A stretch of DNA of 64,000 nucleotides from Paraburkholderia elongata (GTDB lineage Bacteria; Pseudomonadota; Gammaproteobacteria; Burkholderiales; Burkholderiaceae): contig NZ_WOEZ01000005.1 in the NCBI RefSeq assembly GCF_013177735.1, positions 1-64,000 on the forward strand. Reading direction: 5' to 3'. The notes under the pieces are model-generated. The model did not search any database and had not been told where the DNA came from. It worked only from the letters and a program-made list of their open reading frames with translations. Made by a program: the position numbers and the translations under genes. Of this stretch, positions 44,608-53,784 are shown in pieces (the first letter of the stretch is position 1; each line of letters starts with the position of its first letter).

Positions 44608-45489
44608 ATGAACATCGACACAGCCGTACTCACCCCGATTCCGCAAACAATGCTGGCGCCGCGCCGGATCGCTTTTCGCACCGGCGGCAGTGCGCACGGC
44701 GGCATTACTCGTCTGGCCAGTCCCTCCGATCTCGGAGAGTTGATCAAGCCTTTTGTGTTCCTTGATCACGCCGTGGTCGTACCGACCGGCAAGCCGATGT
44801 TCGGGTTCCACCCGCACTCGGGCATCGCAACACTCACCACCGTGCTGAGTGGCGGAATCTCCTATGAAGATACGACCGGCAAGAATGGCGAACTTCGAGC
44901 CGGCGGCCTCGAATGGATGAAGGCCGGCAATGGTGTCTGGCACGACGGAAACGTATTGCCAGGCGAAACCGTACGCCTCTTTCAACTCTGGGTCGCCCTT
45001 CCGCCCTCGCTGGAGAATTCGCCGCCGGAAAGCCAGTACATCTCGCCAGCCCAGGTCCAGCGGGATGGGCCAGTCCGCGTAATCCTCGGCCGCCACGGAT
45101 CTGCAGCGAGCGATATCCGCGCGCCTGAAGGCATCAACTATTTCCATGTTGAACTGAGCGCTGGGGATACGTGGCGATACGTGCCGCCGGTCGGACACAA
45201 CGTCGCGTGGCTGGCGATCGACAAAGGCCGCCTGAACGCATCCGAGCCGATCGAGGCAGGGGAACTCGCCGTGTTCGAGGAATCCGACGGGGCGCCCATC
45301 GAGCTGCATGCCGAGGGCGCGACGTCGTTCGTCATCGGCTCCGCTATCAAGCACCCCTATCCATTGGTGCTCGGCCACTACTCGGTGCACACGAGCCCGG
45401 ACGCGCTTGCACAGGGTGAGACTGAGATCCGCCGCATCGGTCGCGATCTGGCTGCGCAGCGTCGCATCGCCACGGCCCGAAATGGTTGA
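44608..45489 (+). CDS. Pirin family protein
   Basis: This is a 293-residue bicupin of the pirin family. The N-terminal cupin holds the metal-binding FGFHPHSGIATLT segment (two His, about residues 70-74) with a later His/Glu set (GGLEWMKAGNGVWHDG). Bacterial pirins include quercetinases and proteins of uncertain role. It is divergent from lysR and followed after 50 bp by an NTF2-like gene. A dioxygenase function would need testing; the metal ligands look complete. Confidence 0.88.
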   Translation: MNIDTAVLTPIPQTMLAPRRIAFRTGGSAHGGITRLASPSDLGELIKPFVFLDHAVVVPTGKPMFGFHPHSGIATLTTVLSGGISYEDTTGKNGELRAGGLEWMKAGNGVWHDGNVLPGETVRLFQLWVALPPSLENSPPESQYISPAQVQRDGPVRVILGRHGSAASDIRAPEGINYFHVELSAGDTWRYVPPVGHNVAWLAIDKGRLNASEPIEAGELAVFEESDGAPIELHAEGATSFVIGSAIKHPYPLVLGHYSVHTSPDALAQGETEIRRIGRDLAAQRRIATARNG

Positions 45490-45539
45490 CGTTGTAGCTC
45501 TTTTGCCAAACCGTAATTTTCTTTTAGAAGCGGAAAGTC

Positions 45540-45980
45540 ATGACAGGCAGCGCGATTCTTTCACCGGCCGATGTGGCCGTCGCTTATTTCGACAGGCTCG
45601 ACCGTGGCGCTCCAGAGTTGTTCGAACTCTTCGCTGACGACTTCGAGTTTTACTTTCCGAAGTTTGGGATCGGCAAGGGAACGGAGGATTTCGTCGCCTG
45701 CATGACAGGTCTGCAGGGTCGGCTTGAGAGCATTACCCATTACGTGGACCGGTCAGCTGTCATTGTCGCTGGCGACAAGGTGGTCGTCGAGGGTCTCTCG
45801 TCTGGACGAATGAAATCAGGTGAAGAGTGGCATGGCGGCGTTACAGCTGGCGGGCGCTTCTGCAACGTGTTCGAGATCCGGGGCGGCCTCATTGAACGTG
45901 TCTCGGTTTATCTCGATCCCGATTATGTTTCAGAAGACACCGAACGCTTCCTGTGGAAGAACCGCAAGAGCCAGTGGTGA
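45540..45980 (+). CDS. NTF2/SnoaL-like protein
   Basis: This 146-residue protein has the cone-shaped NTF2-like fold (ADVAVAYFDRLDRGAPELFELFADDFEFYFPKFGIGKGTEDF, then a beta sheet ending RVSVYLDPDY). Family members are isomerases, cyclases or binding proteins. No catalytic assignment can be made from the residues seen. It follows the pirin gene in the same direction and probably forms an operon with it. A start at 45540 fits the family N-terminus; GCGGAAAG lies just upstream. Confidence 0.82.
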   Translation: MTGSAILSPADVAVAYFDRLDRGAPELFELFADDFEFYFPKFGIGKGTEDFVACMTGLQGRLESITHYVDRSAVIVAGDKVVVEGLSSGRMKSGEEWHGGVTAGGRFCNVFEIRGGLIERVSVYLDPDYVSEDTERFLWKNRKSQW

Positions 45981-46205
45981 AGGGGCTTGCCGCGGCGGCA
46001 GTCGAACAAACATAAGCCAATTGCTTCGCGACGCATTGGATCGGCGGGATGACGGCCGCTTCTACCATAGCCGGCTTTACTCTCCGCGTCCCGCAGCAAG
46101 CGTTTCGAGCAAGTGACGGACGACTGGAATTCGTGCGTTACCGAGTGAGGACGAACGCTTGTACGACGCCTGGCTTTGTCGTCAGGGTCCGGCGGCAGGC
46201 GCCTC

Positions 46206-46350
46206 GCGCTCGCCGATCTCGTGGTCGAAGCTGCCACCGAAAATCTTGATCTGAAGATTCGCATCCTGAAGCAGATCGAATCCGTGGCGCGATCCGATGC
46301 GATCATCGCGTCGAACACTTCATCGATCTCGATCACTGCGGGCGTGCTCA
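46206..46350 (+). pseudogene. Internal remnant of a 3-hydroxyacyl-CoA dehydrogenase
   Basis: The plus strand encodes ADLVVEAATENLDLKIR and then ASNTSSISI, the signature of the NAD-binding domain of 3-hydroxyacyl-CoA dehydrogenases (family V.EA..E....K...F..L......D.I.ASNTSSI.I). The Rossmann glycines are missing and the fragment runs into the tetR gene. A TPGFVV-like segment near 46160 in another frame may be a second piece. It is a broken gene left by rearrangement. Confidence 0.72.
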
Positions 46351-47007
46351 TTCCTCAGCCTTGCCGAGGCCGCTCCATACGACCTTGACAGCCTTGCGGA
46401 AGGCATGCAGTTGCGAGGGGTTGTCTTCACTCCAGCGAAGGAAAATAACCAGGCCCTGGCAACTGGACACGATCAATGCGCCACGCAATTCGCGCTCCTC
46501 CATCGACAGTGCCGGATTGAATTCGCCAACGAGCTTCGCAAAAAGCCTCGTGAACTGCTTTTGTATCTCCACGACCACATCGCGCGCAAACGGTTCATGC
46601 AGCGCCAACCCCCAACTTTCGAAGATGGCTGCAGGCATCCCAGGTTTGACAAACTCGGCGAAAGCGTCGTCGATGATCGCTTCGAGCCGCGCCTGCGGGG
46701 AGCGGTTTCTGTTTTCGGCAAAGCCTCGAAAGCGTTCGAAGTACCGCTTTGCGACCTCCTCGATCGTGGCGCGCAATAGCGCTTCACGGGTCGAAAAATA
46801 GTGCTGTAACGTGCTCAGGCGAATGCCCGCATCATTGGCCACGCGGTTGATCGTGTACCCCGCGTAACCCGCCGCGATCAGCACGTTGATCGATACATCG
46901 ATGATCTCAGGCACCCGGCTCTCCCGATTGCCGCGCTGCCTCGCGAGTGTCGCGGTTCGTGGATCAAATATCGCTGCGGAAGTGAGGGTCAGTTTTTTCA
47001 CGTGCAC
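46348..47007 (-). CDS. TetR family regulator
   Basis: This is a 219-residue TetR-type regulator with its helix-turn-helix at about residues 30-80 (VPEIIDVSINVLIAAGYAGYTINRVANDAGIRLSTLQHYFSTREALL). Its upstream region contains two related palindromes (47015-47028 and 47148-47167) and a further half-site (47037-47044), which points to autoregulation and to control of whatever lies to the right. Its 3' end abuts the dehydrogenase remnant, so a former target gene may be lost. Confidence 0.88.
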   Translation of the reverse strand: MHVKKLTLTSAAIFDPRTATLARQRGNRESRVPEIIDVSINVLIAAGYAGYTINRVANDAGIRLSTLQHYFSTREALLRATIEEVAKRYFERFRGFAENRNRSPQARLEAIIDDAFAEFVKPGMPAAIFESWGLALHEPFARDVVVEIQKQFTRLFAKLVGEFNPALSMEERELRGALIVSSCQGLVIFLRWSEDNPSQLHAFRKAVKVVWSGLGKAEE

Positions 47008-47014
47008 TCCGAAT

Positions 47015-47028
47015 AGGTTATCTAACCT
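47015..47028. promoter_or_regulatory. TetR operator candidate 1
   Basis: AGGTT-ATCT-AACCT lies 8 bp before the tetR start codon. It shares arms and spacer type with the longer palindrome at 47148-47167. Confidence 0.6.
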
Positions 47029-47147
47029 GACTTAAGTATAGGTTGAGAAACCGGTTTTCCCAAACATCGACGCACGAAATGTCCAATGAATCAAAGCTTC
47101 TAAAGGCAAATATCGTTTACCCTCACATCCAAATTAAGCGGTTGATT

Positions 47148-47167
47148 TATAGGTTATCCAACCTATA
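47148..47167. promoter_or_regulatory. TetR operator candidate 2
   Basis: TATAGGTT-ATCC-AACCTATA is a perfect palindrome with 8-bp arms, 141 bp before tetR and 92 bp before the hypothetical gene at 47259. A half-site TATAGGTT is at 47037-47044. Confidence 0.65.
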
Positions 47168-47258
47168 GTTGTCGGTAAGGTAACCGACAAGACGTTGCAA
47201 TGTTCCAGCCACGAATTGGCGGGACACGATGGTGGCGCCGCGGTGAGAGGAGAGCGAG

Positions 47259-47507
47259 ATGGGTTCCGGCAAGATGTGCTTGCGATCACTGGTCGCAAAG
47301 TGGTTTGGGCACTCTGCGGTGGTGGCGGTACGCGTGATGGAGTTCAGTCGCACACCATCGGATCGAAGGCGCTACGTGCGCATCGGCGTGATGCGGCCGG
47401 ACGAAGGTTTGACCATCGTTTTCTTCCGGCACGATGACGGTTCGTGGAACGTGTTCCCGGCAAAGGCGAGCACGCCGGCGATGCGCGCTTACCCGCTTGC
47501 GGCATGA
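47259..47507 (+). CDS. Hypothetical protein
   Basis: This is an 82-residue protein with no recognised family. It contains a basic N-terminal part and a segment RRYVRIGVMRPDEGLTIVFFRHDDGSWNVFP that looks like a folded beta-rich unit. GGAGAGCGAG lies directly before the ATG, so translation is likely. It is the first gene to the right of the second TetR palindrome and might be under its control. An alternative frame (47195-47437) overlaps but lacks a ribosome site. Confidence 0.55.
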   Translation: MGSGKMCLRSLVAKWFGHSAVVAVRVMEFSRTPSDRRRYVRIGVMRPDEGLTIVFFRHDDGSWNVFPAKASTPAMRAYPLAA

Positions 47508-47545
47508 GCGACGGGTCGATAGTCGGGCGATCTCGGGAGAACGGA

Positions 47546-47752
47546 ATGAACATCCTGGAATTGGCGGCGGATGCTGGAATGCTGATCGTACTTGACGGCA
47601 AAATCGGTCGCACCGAGTACCGAAGCGTCCATGGAACGCTGGATGCGTTTCAGCGTTTTGTTCACGCGTTGGAATCGGCACTGGCGAATAACGAGGAGTC
47701 CGATGGGTCTCAGTGTCAGGGCAGCCTGTGCGCGGAGTCTTCGTTATTTTGA
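47546..47752 (+). CDS. Hypothetical protein
   Basis: This is a 68-residue protein without a recognised domain. The first 45 residues (MNILELAADAGMLIVLDGK, then TLDAFQRFVHALESAL) look like a mixed alpha/beta unit, while the tail is polar. GGGAGAACGG precedes the ATG, which is the reason for this start over an open frame beginning at 47444. It follows the previous small gene by 38 bp and probably belongs to the same transcript. Confidence 0.5.
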   Translation: MNILELAADAGMLIVLDGKIGRTEYRSVHGTLDAFQRFVHALESALANNEESDGSQCQGSLCAESSLF

Positions 47753-47815
47753 AGAAATGGCGCCGGATCGAGTTCGCTCACACTGGAGAGCAAGCTCGAT
47801 TGGATGGAGAGACTG

Positions 47816-48265
47816 ATGAAGGTTTCCGCAATCTACGCCTGGGTGGCGGCGCTCATTGCTATCGCCGCGGGGCTCCCTCCAGTCTTGTCCTACGCCTACG
47901 CGCTCGATCCGCAACTCGACTGTAGATCGAACGCACACGCGTTCATCGCCCCGCTCCTGAAGGACCAGTACATCGATCCGAAGCCGATGCGCGTCGAAGC
48001 GAACTCGGTCAACGCATTTCGACCGGCGCACGGCAGCAACCTGACGGCATTTGGCTTTCGCGTCTACGCCGTCCTCGGGTATGAACACAACGATGCACTG
48101 TTCAAACGTGGAGATGGCCAGCCTGTTACAGACTCAGCCTATGGTGTGGTAGTGATGGGCCCGACCGAGTCAGTAGAAGCGCACGCGCGCCAGGCCGGCA
48201 GCGGCGCTGTCATTCATCAAGTAGCCCCCCTACTACTAACGGCCATTTTCTGCAGCGGACCGTGA
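47816..48265 (+). CDS. Exported hypothetical protein
   Basis: This is a 149-residue protein with a hydrophobic N-terminus (YAWVAALIAIAAGLPPVLSYAYA, about residues 7-29) that could be a signal peptide or anchor. The remainder (LDCRSNAHAFIAPLLKDQYIDPKPMRVEANSVNAFRP, then FGFRVYAVLGYEHND) has no recognised family. GGAGAGACTG lies before the ATG at 47816; an ATG four codons earlier overlaps that site. It is the last gene before the tRNA gene and the rpoD region. Confidence 0.6.
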   Translation: MKVSAIYAWVAALIAIAAGLPPVLSYAYALDPQLDCRSNAHAFIAPLLKDQYIDPKPMRVEANSVNAFRPAHGSNLTAFGFRVYAVLGYEHNDALFKRGDGQPVTDSAYGVVVMGPTESVEAHARQAGSGAVIHQVAPLLLTAIFCSGP

Positions 48266-48389
48266 CGCGCTCAGCAGCGCGGTCAGTCAGCGTAAGGGGC
48301 TGAAAAAGCAATAGCGGGCGCTACGCACCCAGCACTTCGAGGCGTGGGAAAGCGCGACGTGCGCGCCGATGCTGCCTTGTATTTTATTT

Positions 48390-48479
48390 ATTGGTGGGCC
48401 GGGTCGGAGTCGAACCGACGATGTCCTTTCGGAGGCGGATTATGAGTCCGCTGCCTGCAACCAGCACGGCGTCCGGCCC
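48390..48479 (-). tRNA. tRNA-like gene with CAU anticodon and long variable arm
   Basis: The minus strand folds as a tRNA: a 7-bp acceptor stem (GGGCCGG with CCGGCCC), discriminator A and encoded CCA, T-arm GTCGG-TTCGACT-CCGAC, and anticodon arm GCGGA-CTCATAA-TCCGC, giving anticodon CAU. The D stem has 3 bp (GCC/GGC), and the variable region is about 15 nt with a TCC-GAAA-GGA hairpin, as in class II tRNAs. Position 8 is A and position 14 is T, reversing the usual T8-A14 pair. CAU would mean Met or lysidine-modified Ile, but those are class I tRNAs. The isotype is left open. Confidence 0.75.
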
Positions 48480-48506
48480 TGAGAAAACTAAAACAGCCAA
48501 GAAAAA

Positions 48507-48529
48507 GACCCGGTCATGAAGTCCGGGCC
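48507..48529 (-). terminator. Hairpin with T-run between rpoD and the tRNA
   Basis: Arms 48507-48513 and 48523-48529 pair with one mismatch. TTTTTC follows on the minus strand. Confidence 0.6.
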
Positions 48530-48559
48530 TAGTCACTGACAGGCCGACATACTACACGA

Positions 48560-48611
48560 AAAAGGGGCCTCCGTGACCGCTTCGCTCTCGCGAAACAACC
48601 AGGAAGCCCCT
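48560..48611 (-). terminator. Terminator of the rpoD operon
   Basis: GGGGCTTCC and GGAGGCCCC (minus strand) pair across a loop containing a second small hairpin. A T-run follows at 48560-48564. It lies about 28 bp after the rpoD stop. Confidence 0.7.
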
Positions 48612-48638
48612 AGACTTGCTACATCCCGCCGACCTCGA

Positions 48639-51044
48639 TCAATTCCCTTCGAGGAACGACTTCAGCTTGTCCGAACGGCTCGGGTGACGCAGCTTGCGCA
48701 GCGCCTTCGCTTCGATCTGACGGATCCGCTCACGCGTCACGTCGAACTGCTTACCGACTTCTTCGAGCGTGTGATCGGTGCTCATCTCGATACCGAAACG
48801 CATCCGCAGCACCTTCGCTTCACGCGGCGTCAGCGAGTCGAGCACGTCCTTCACGACATCGCGCATGCTGGCGTGCAAGGCGGCGTCGGCCGGCGCGACC
48901 GTGTTCGTATCTTCGATGAAGTCACCCAGATGCGAATCGTCGTCGTCACCGATCGGCGTTTCCATCGAGATCGGCTCCTTCGCGATCTTCATGATCTTGC
49001 GGATCTTGTCTTCCGGCATCTCCATCTTCTCGGCCAGCGTTGCCGGATCCGGCTCGAGACCGGTTTCCTGCAAAATCTGACGCGAGATGCGGTTCATCTT
49101 GTTGATCGTCTCGATCATGTGAACCGGAATCCGGATCGTACGCGCCTGGTCAGCAATCGAACGCGTAATGGCCTGACGGATCCACCACGTTGCATACGTG
49201 GAGAACTTGTAGCCACGACGATATTCGAACTTGTCCACCGCCTTCATCAGGCCGATGTTGCCTTCCTGAATCAGGTCGAGGAACTGCAGGCCACGGTTCG
49301 TGTACTTCTTCGCGATCGAGATCACGAGACGCAAGTTCGCCTCGGTCATTTCGCGCTTCGCCTGACGCGCCTTCAGTTCGCCGGCCGCCATCTGACGGTT
49401 GGTTTCCTTCAGGTCCTTCAGCGGCAGCACGACGCGCGCTTGCAAATCCAACAGACGTTGCTGCTGCTCGCGAATGGCCGGAATGTTACGCGTGAGGATC
49501 GCGCTATACGCGTGACCTTCGCCGACGATCTTGTCAGCCCATTCCAGATCCGTTTCGCTGCCCGGGAAACGCGCGATGAATTCCGCACGCGGCATGCCGC
49601 ACTTGTCGACCACGGTATGCAGGATCTGACGCTCGACCTGACGCACTTCGTCTACTTGCGCACGCAACGTGTCGCACAGACGCTCGACGGTGCGCGCGGT
49701 AAAGCGGATCGTCATCAGTTCGTTCTGGATCGTTTCCTGCGCCTTCAGATACGACTTGGACTTGTAGCCTTCCTTCTCGAACGCGCGACGCATCTTGTCG
49801 AACCATTCGCTGATCATGGCGAACTTCTCGAGGGACGCACGCTTGAGCGCTTCCATCTGCGCTGCGTTGGCCGTGGCTTGCGCCGTGCCGTCGTCTTCTT
49901 CCTCGTCGTCCGCGTCTTCTTCCTCGACTTCCTCGTCTTCGCTTTCGATCGCTTCCGCTTCCTGCGCCGAGAAGCCGTCCGCATCATCCGCGTTGGCGTC
50001 GATCAGGCCGTCGACCAGTTCGTCGATGCGGATTTCCTCGTTCGCGACGCGCTCAGCCATGGCGAGAATGTCGGCGATCGTGGTCGGGCACGCAGAGATA
50101 GCCATCACCATGTGCTTGAGGCCGTCTTCGATCCGCTTCGCGATTTCGATTTCGCCTTCGCGCGTGAGCAGCTCGACCGTACCCATTTCACGCATGTACA
50201 TGCGGACCGGGTCGGTGGTGCGGCCGAATTCGGAGTCGACGGTGGAGAGCGCGACTTCCGCTTCCTCTTCCACTTCGTCGTCCGACGAAGCAGCGGGTGC
50301 GTTGTCGTTCAACAGCAGCGTTTCAGCGTCCGGCGCCTGCTCGTACACCGCCACGCCCATGTCGTTGAACGTGCTGATGATGCCTTCGATCGCCTCGGTC
50401 TCGGTGAAGTTGTCCGGGAGGTGGTCGTTGATTTCCGCGTACGTGAGGAAGCCGCGCTCCTTGCCGAGCTTGATCAGCGCGCGCAGTTTGGAGCGGCGCT
50501 CTTCGAGTTCCTCGACGGTGCCCGGCTGCGACGACGCGAACGCGTCTTTCAGCAGCGCTTTTTCCTTTGCACGACGATCGCGAGCCTTGACCTTTTCCAC
50601 CTTGCCTGGAACGGCCGCAGGGGTTTCTTCGCTTTGGGTTGCGTCGCTTTGGGTTGCGTCGTCATCAACGGGTGTTTCGTTCAGCTTTTTCGTCATGGAG
50701 TTCGTCGTACCGGCTGTAGTCTCGACTCGCGGCTGTTGGACAACAGCCGGTTGAACCGTGGATACTGGAGTCTCGCGCTCTACCGCATCGTCCTGCACGG
50801 CAGGCGCTTCCCTTGCGCTTCTGACACCCGGCTGTTTTATGGCCGGTAGTGGTACAGCTTTCGCCGCCCTGACCGGCTCCGCGGGCGCAGCGGAAGTGGT
50901 CGAGGATTTCTTCCCGGCAGGAGGTGTGACGCTTGCGGCAGACGTTTTTCTGGGGGAAGAAGCTAACTTGGCTTCAGTGACCTTTCTGGTCGGCTCGTTC
51001 GAGCCCGTGCCTGTTGCTTTTTTTCCGCCTGGTGTCTTTGCCAT
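48639..51044 (-). CDS. rpoD: RNA polymerase primary sigma factor
   Basis: This is an 801-residue sigma-70. After a long Lys/Ala/Pro-rich N-terminal extension (about 150 residues, typical of Burkholderia), region 1.1 follows, then region 1.2 and the acidic non-conserved region ([18 protein letters not shown] around residue 370). Region 2 has [37 protein letters not shown], which melts the -10 element. Region 4 has [32 protein letters not shown], which binds the -35 element. It is the last gene of the rpsU-yqeY-dnaG-rpoD macromolecular synthesis cluster. The start at 51044 gives the family N-terminus. Confidence 0.98.
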   Translation of the reverse strand: MAKTPGGKKATGTGSNEPTRKVTEAKLASSPRKTSAASVTPPAGKKSSTTSAAPAEPVRAAKAVPLPAIKQPGVRSAREAPAVQDDAVERETPVSTVQPAVVQQPRVETTAGTTNSMTKKLNETPVDDDATQSDATQSEETPAAVPGKVEKVKARDRRAKEKALLKDAFASSQPGTVEELEERRSKLRALIKLGKERGFLTYAEINDHLPDNFTETEAIEGIISTFNDMGVAVYEQAPDAETLLLNDNAPAASSDDEVEEEAEVALSTVDSEFGRTTDPVRMYMREMGTVELLTREGEIEIAKRIEDGLKHMVMAISACPTTIADILAMAERVANEEIRIDELVDGLIDANADDADGFSAQEAEAIESEDEEVEEEDADDEEEDDGTAQATANAAQMEALKRASLEKFAMISEWFDKMRRAFEKEGYKSKSYLKAQETIQNELMTIRFTARTVERLCDTLRAQVDEVRQVERQILHTVVDKCGMPRAEFIARFPGSETDLEWADKIVGEGHAYSAILTRNIPAIREQQQRLLDLQARVVLPLKDLKETNRQMAAGELKARQAKREMTEANLRLVISIAKKYTNRGLQFLDLIQEGNIGLMKAVDKFEYRRGYKFSTYATWWIRQAITRSIADQARTIRIPVHMIETINKMNRISRQILQETGLEPDPATLAEKMEMPEDKIRKIMKIAKEPISMETPIGDDDDSHLGDFIEDTNTVAPADAALHASMRDVVKDVLDSLTPREAKVLRMRFGIEMSTDHTLEEVGKQFDVTRERIRQIEAKALRKLRHPSRSDKLKSFLEGN

Positions 51045-51137
51045 CGCAATCGCCTTTTCGCCTTTGCTAGGAAAACCATTGAAAAAACAAACCGCTAGAA
51101 ACCTTTTATTATAGCACCCAGGCTTCTGCCATCCCGC

Positions 51138-53009
51138 TTACAGCCCGAGCTGGCGCTTCATCTCAGCCCGCTTCTGATTCAGGCCCGTCAGCTCCGCAAA
51201 CTCCTCCGGTGTGTGCCGGGATTGCCGCGAAAGCTGCTCGAGACGATCACAGTAAGCGTCGTATCGCATCTTCAGAATCGCCGCTTTCAGCTCCTCTCCG
51301 ACGATCCGTTCCTGCTCACGCCGTTCCTCGATGACGGTCGCATCCTCCGGGTCCTTCAGCAGCAAATCCCGGACATTTTCATCATAGTCTAGAATTTTGC
51401 GAAAGATTTCCTCGAAAGTTGGGGCATTCGCGCCGTTTCGCAATAGGTCGGACAGCAACTGAAACTCCGCCGAATCGCCCAGCGCGCGCGCATGCGTCGT
51501 CACTTCTTCGAACAGCTCGCCGTGCCGCGTGACGCTCAGAAGCGCCTGCTCGGCTTCCTCGTCGAGCACCGCCACCGTCCGCGGATACATCACCAGATTG
51601 CGCAGCGTCTTTTCCTCGATCCCGGTCACACTGCGCCGGTCCTTGCGGGCCGGCGCCAAACGGGCGGCCGCCGCAATCCGGGCGTCGACCTCGCATAAGG
51701 CGGCCACTTCGTCGAACGGCACGTCGAGCCGGTCGGCGAACATATGCATGATCTGCGCGCGCAACGCATTGGCCGGCAGTTGCTGCAGCAGCGGTTTCGC
51801 GTCGAACAGCGCGCGGGCCCGGCCTTCCGGCTGGTCCAGTTCCTTGCCGGTCAGCACCTCGTTCAGCATGAACTGCGACAGCGGCATGGCGCGCTCGACC
51901 TGCTCGGCGAACGCTTCCGTGCCGAATTCGCGCACGTAGCTGTCCGGATCGTGCTCGGACGGCAGAAACAGGAACCGGATGGTCCGGTTGTCCGCCGCAT
52001 GCGGCAGGCAGGCATCCAGCGCACGACGCGCGGCGCGGCGCCCTGCCGAATCGCCGTCGAAGCTGAAGATGACCGTATCGGTCTGACGCATCAGTTTCTG
52101 CACATGAATCGGCGTGCAGGCCGTGCCGAGCGTGGCCACCGCGTTCTGGAACCCCAATTGGGCCAGCGCGACCACGTCCATGTAGCCTTCGACCACCAGC
52201 ACGTAATGCTGTTCGCGAATCGCCAAACGTGCCTCGAACAGCCCATACAGCTCGCTGCCTTTGTTAAATAGAGGCGTTTCCGGTGAATTCAAATATTTGG
52301 GTTCGCCGCCGTCCAGCACGCGCCCGCCGAAGCCGATCACCTGCCCCTTCACATTGCGTATTGGGAACATGATCCGCTCGCGAAAGCGGTCGTATCGGCG
52401 GTTCTGGCCTTGCGCATCCGACTTTTCGCTGACGATCACAAGACCCGATTCGACCAGTGAATCGTCCCGATAGTTGGGGAACGCGGGTTCGAGGTTCTGC
52501 CAGCCGTCCGGTGCGTAGCCGAGGCCGAAGCGGGCGGCGATCTCGCCGGTCAGGCCGCGTTTCTTCAGATACTGGATCGCGGCCGGCGCGCCGCGCAACT
52601 GCTTGCGGTAGAAATCGCATGCGGTCTGCATAACATCGGACAGTGCCGTGGTGACCGCCTTGGACGCGGCCGGCGAATACCCGCCGGAACCGCCACCGCC
52701 CCCATATCCCGGCGAAGGCTCGTTCGGCACGGTCAATCCGACCGATTGCGCAAGTTCGTTGACCGCTTCTGGGAACGTGGAGCCGACGTGCTCCATCAGG
52801 AAGCCGATCGCCGTGCCATGCGCGCCGCAGCCGAAGCAGTGATAAAACTGTTTAGTCGAACTAACCGTAAACGAAGGGCTTTTCTCGTTGTGAAACGGGC
52901 ACAGCCCCATGAAGTTCGCGCCGCCCTTTTTCAACTGCACATACCGGCCGACCACGTCGACGATATCGACGCGGTTGAGCAGGTCCTGCAGGAATGACGG
53001 TGGAATCAC
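51138..53009 (-). CDS. dnaG: DNA primase
   Basis: This is the 623-residue replicative primase. The N-terminal zinc-binding motif (CPFHNEKSPSF...FYHCFGCGAHG, about residues 37-65) is followed by the TOPRIM catalytic domain (VVEGYMDVVALAQLG, about 270, with the DGDSAGRRAARRA metal site) and a C-terminal helicase-binding domain. It makes RNA primers at the replication fork through contact with DnaB. It lies between yqeY and rpoD in the classical order. Confidence 0.97.
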   Translation of the reverse strand: MIPPSFLQDLLNRVDIVDVVGRYVQLKKGGANFMGLCPFHNEKSPSFTVSSTKQFYHCFGCGAHGTAIGFLMEHVGSTFPEAVNELAQSVGLTVPNEPSPGYGGGGGSGGYSPAASKAVTTALSDVMQTACDFYRKQLRGAPAAIQYLKKRGLTGEIAARFGLGYAPDGWQNLEPAFPNYRDDSLVESGLVIVSEKSDAQGQNRRYDRFRERIMFPIRNVKGQVIGFGGRVLDGGEPKYLNSPETPLFNKGSELYGLFEARLAIREQHYVLVVEGYMDVVALAQLGFQNAVATLGTACTPIHVQKLMRQTDTVIFSFDGDSAGRRAARRALDACLPHAADNRTIRFLFLPSEHDPDSYVREFGTEAFAEQVERAMPLSQFMLNEVLTGKELDQPEGRARALFDAKPLLQQLPANALRAQIMHMFADRLDVPFDEVAALCEVDARIAAAARLAPARKDRRSVTGIEEKTLRNLVMYPRTVAVLDEEAEQALLSVTRHGELFEEVTTHARALGDSAEFQLLSDLLRNGANAPTFEEIFRKILDYDENVRDLLLKDPEDATVIEERREQERIVGEELKAAILKMRYDAYCDRLEQLSRQSRHTPEEFAELTGLNQKRAEMKRQLGL

Positions 53010-53087
53010 AGTGAATGACGCTACCTAAAAAGCTCAAGGCTGCGCGCGCTGTCGAGCAACAGTGCGCGCAGACCGGAAATACAGGAA

Positions 53088-53534
53088 TTACTTCGCGAGC
53101 GCGGCTTTGACTTGTGCCGAGACAGCGGTCATGTCGGCGCGGCCGGCCAGCTTCGGCTTGAGCACGCCCATCACCTTGCCCATGTCCTGCGGGCCGGCAG
53201 CGCCAGTTTGCGCGACCGCCGCCTGAACTTCGGCAACGATCTCCGCTTCGGACATCTGCGCCGGCATATAGGCGGACAGGATGGCCAGCTCGGCCTTTTC
53301 CTTGTCGGCGAGATCCGTGCGGCCAGCGGCTTCGAACTGGCTGATCGAGTCTTTGCGCTGCTTGATCATCTTGTCGATGACGGCGGTGATCGCCGCGTCG
53401 TCAAGGGTGACGCGTTCGTCGACTTCGCGCTGCTTGACCGCGGCGAGCAGCAAACGGATCGTGCCGAGACGCTCGGTCTCACGCGCCCGCATGGCAGCCT
53501 TCATATCGTCGTTGATCTGGTCCTTGAGACTCAT
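53088..53534 (-). CDS. GatB/YqeY domain protein
   Basis: This 148-residue protein is of the YqeY type, a stand-alone version of the tRNA-binding tail domain of GatB. It has the typical helical N-terminus (SLKDQINDDMKAAMRARETERLGTIRLLLAAVKQREVDER) and C-terminal GPQDMGKVMGVLKPKLAGRADM. The precise role is not known. The ATG at 53534 is chosen; the codon before it is GTG. AGGTGA precedes it. It belongs to the rpsU-dnaG-rpoD set. Confidence 0.93.
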   Translation of the reverse strand: MSLKDQINDDMKAAMRARETERLGTIRLLLAAVKQREVDERVTLDDAAITAVIDKMIKQRKDSISQFEAAGRTDLADKEKAELAILSAYMPAQMSEAEIVAEVQAAVAQTGAAGPQDMGKVMGVLKPKLAGRADMTAVSAQVKAALAK

Positions 53535-53784
53535 CACTCACCTGAATGCGTTGAAAATTTAAAAACCGGCCGGCTAACCGCACCAGTACCCTGCATCAAC
53601 ACACCGTATCCAACACAAACGCCCGCTTGGGACTGCTTCCTCAAGCGGGTTGGCGCGATTTTGCGTAGTGGATGCGACCCTGCCGGCTGGCCCGAAGGGC
53701 CGTGTTTTCCGTGACGGCACCTGCTGTGCCCTCACCGGTTGGATGTCGCCGCTCCGTTCGATGGGAACCGCGGCAACGCCAGAA

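Noticed and set aside
45923..46351. 142-codon minus-strand frame
   Set aside because: It runs antisense to the dehydrogenase remnant; the plus-strand translation carries the recognisable motif.
48573..50849. 758-codon open frame on the strand opposite rpoD
   Set aside because: It is the mirror of rpoD caused by high-GC third positions; its composition is Arg/His/Leu-rich and it has no domain or ribosome site.
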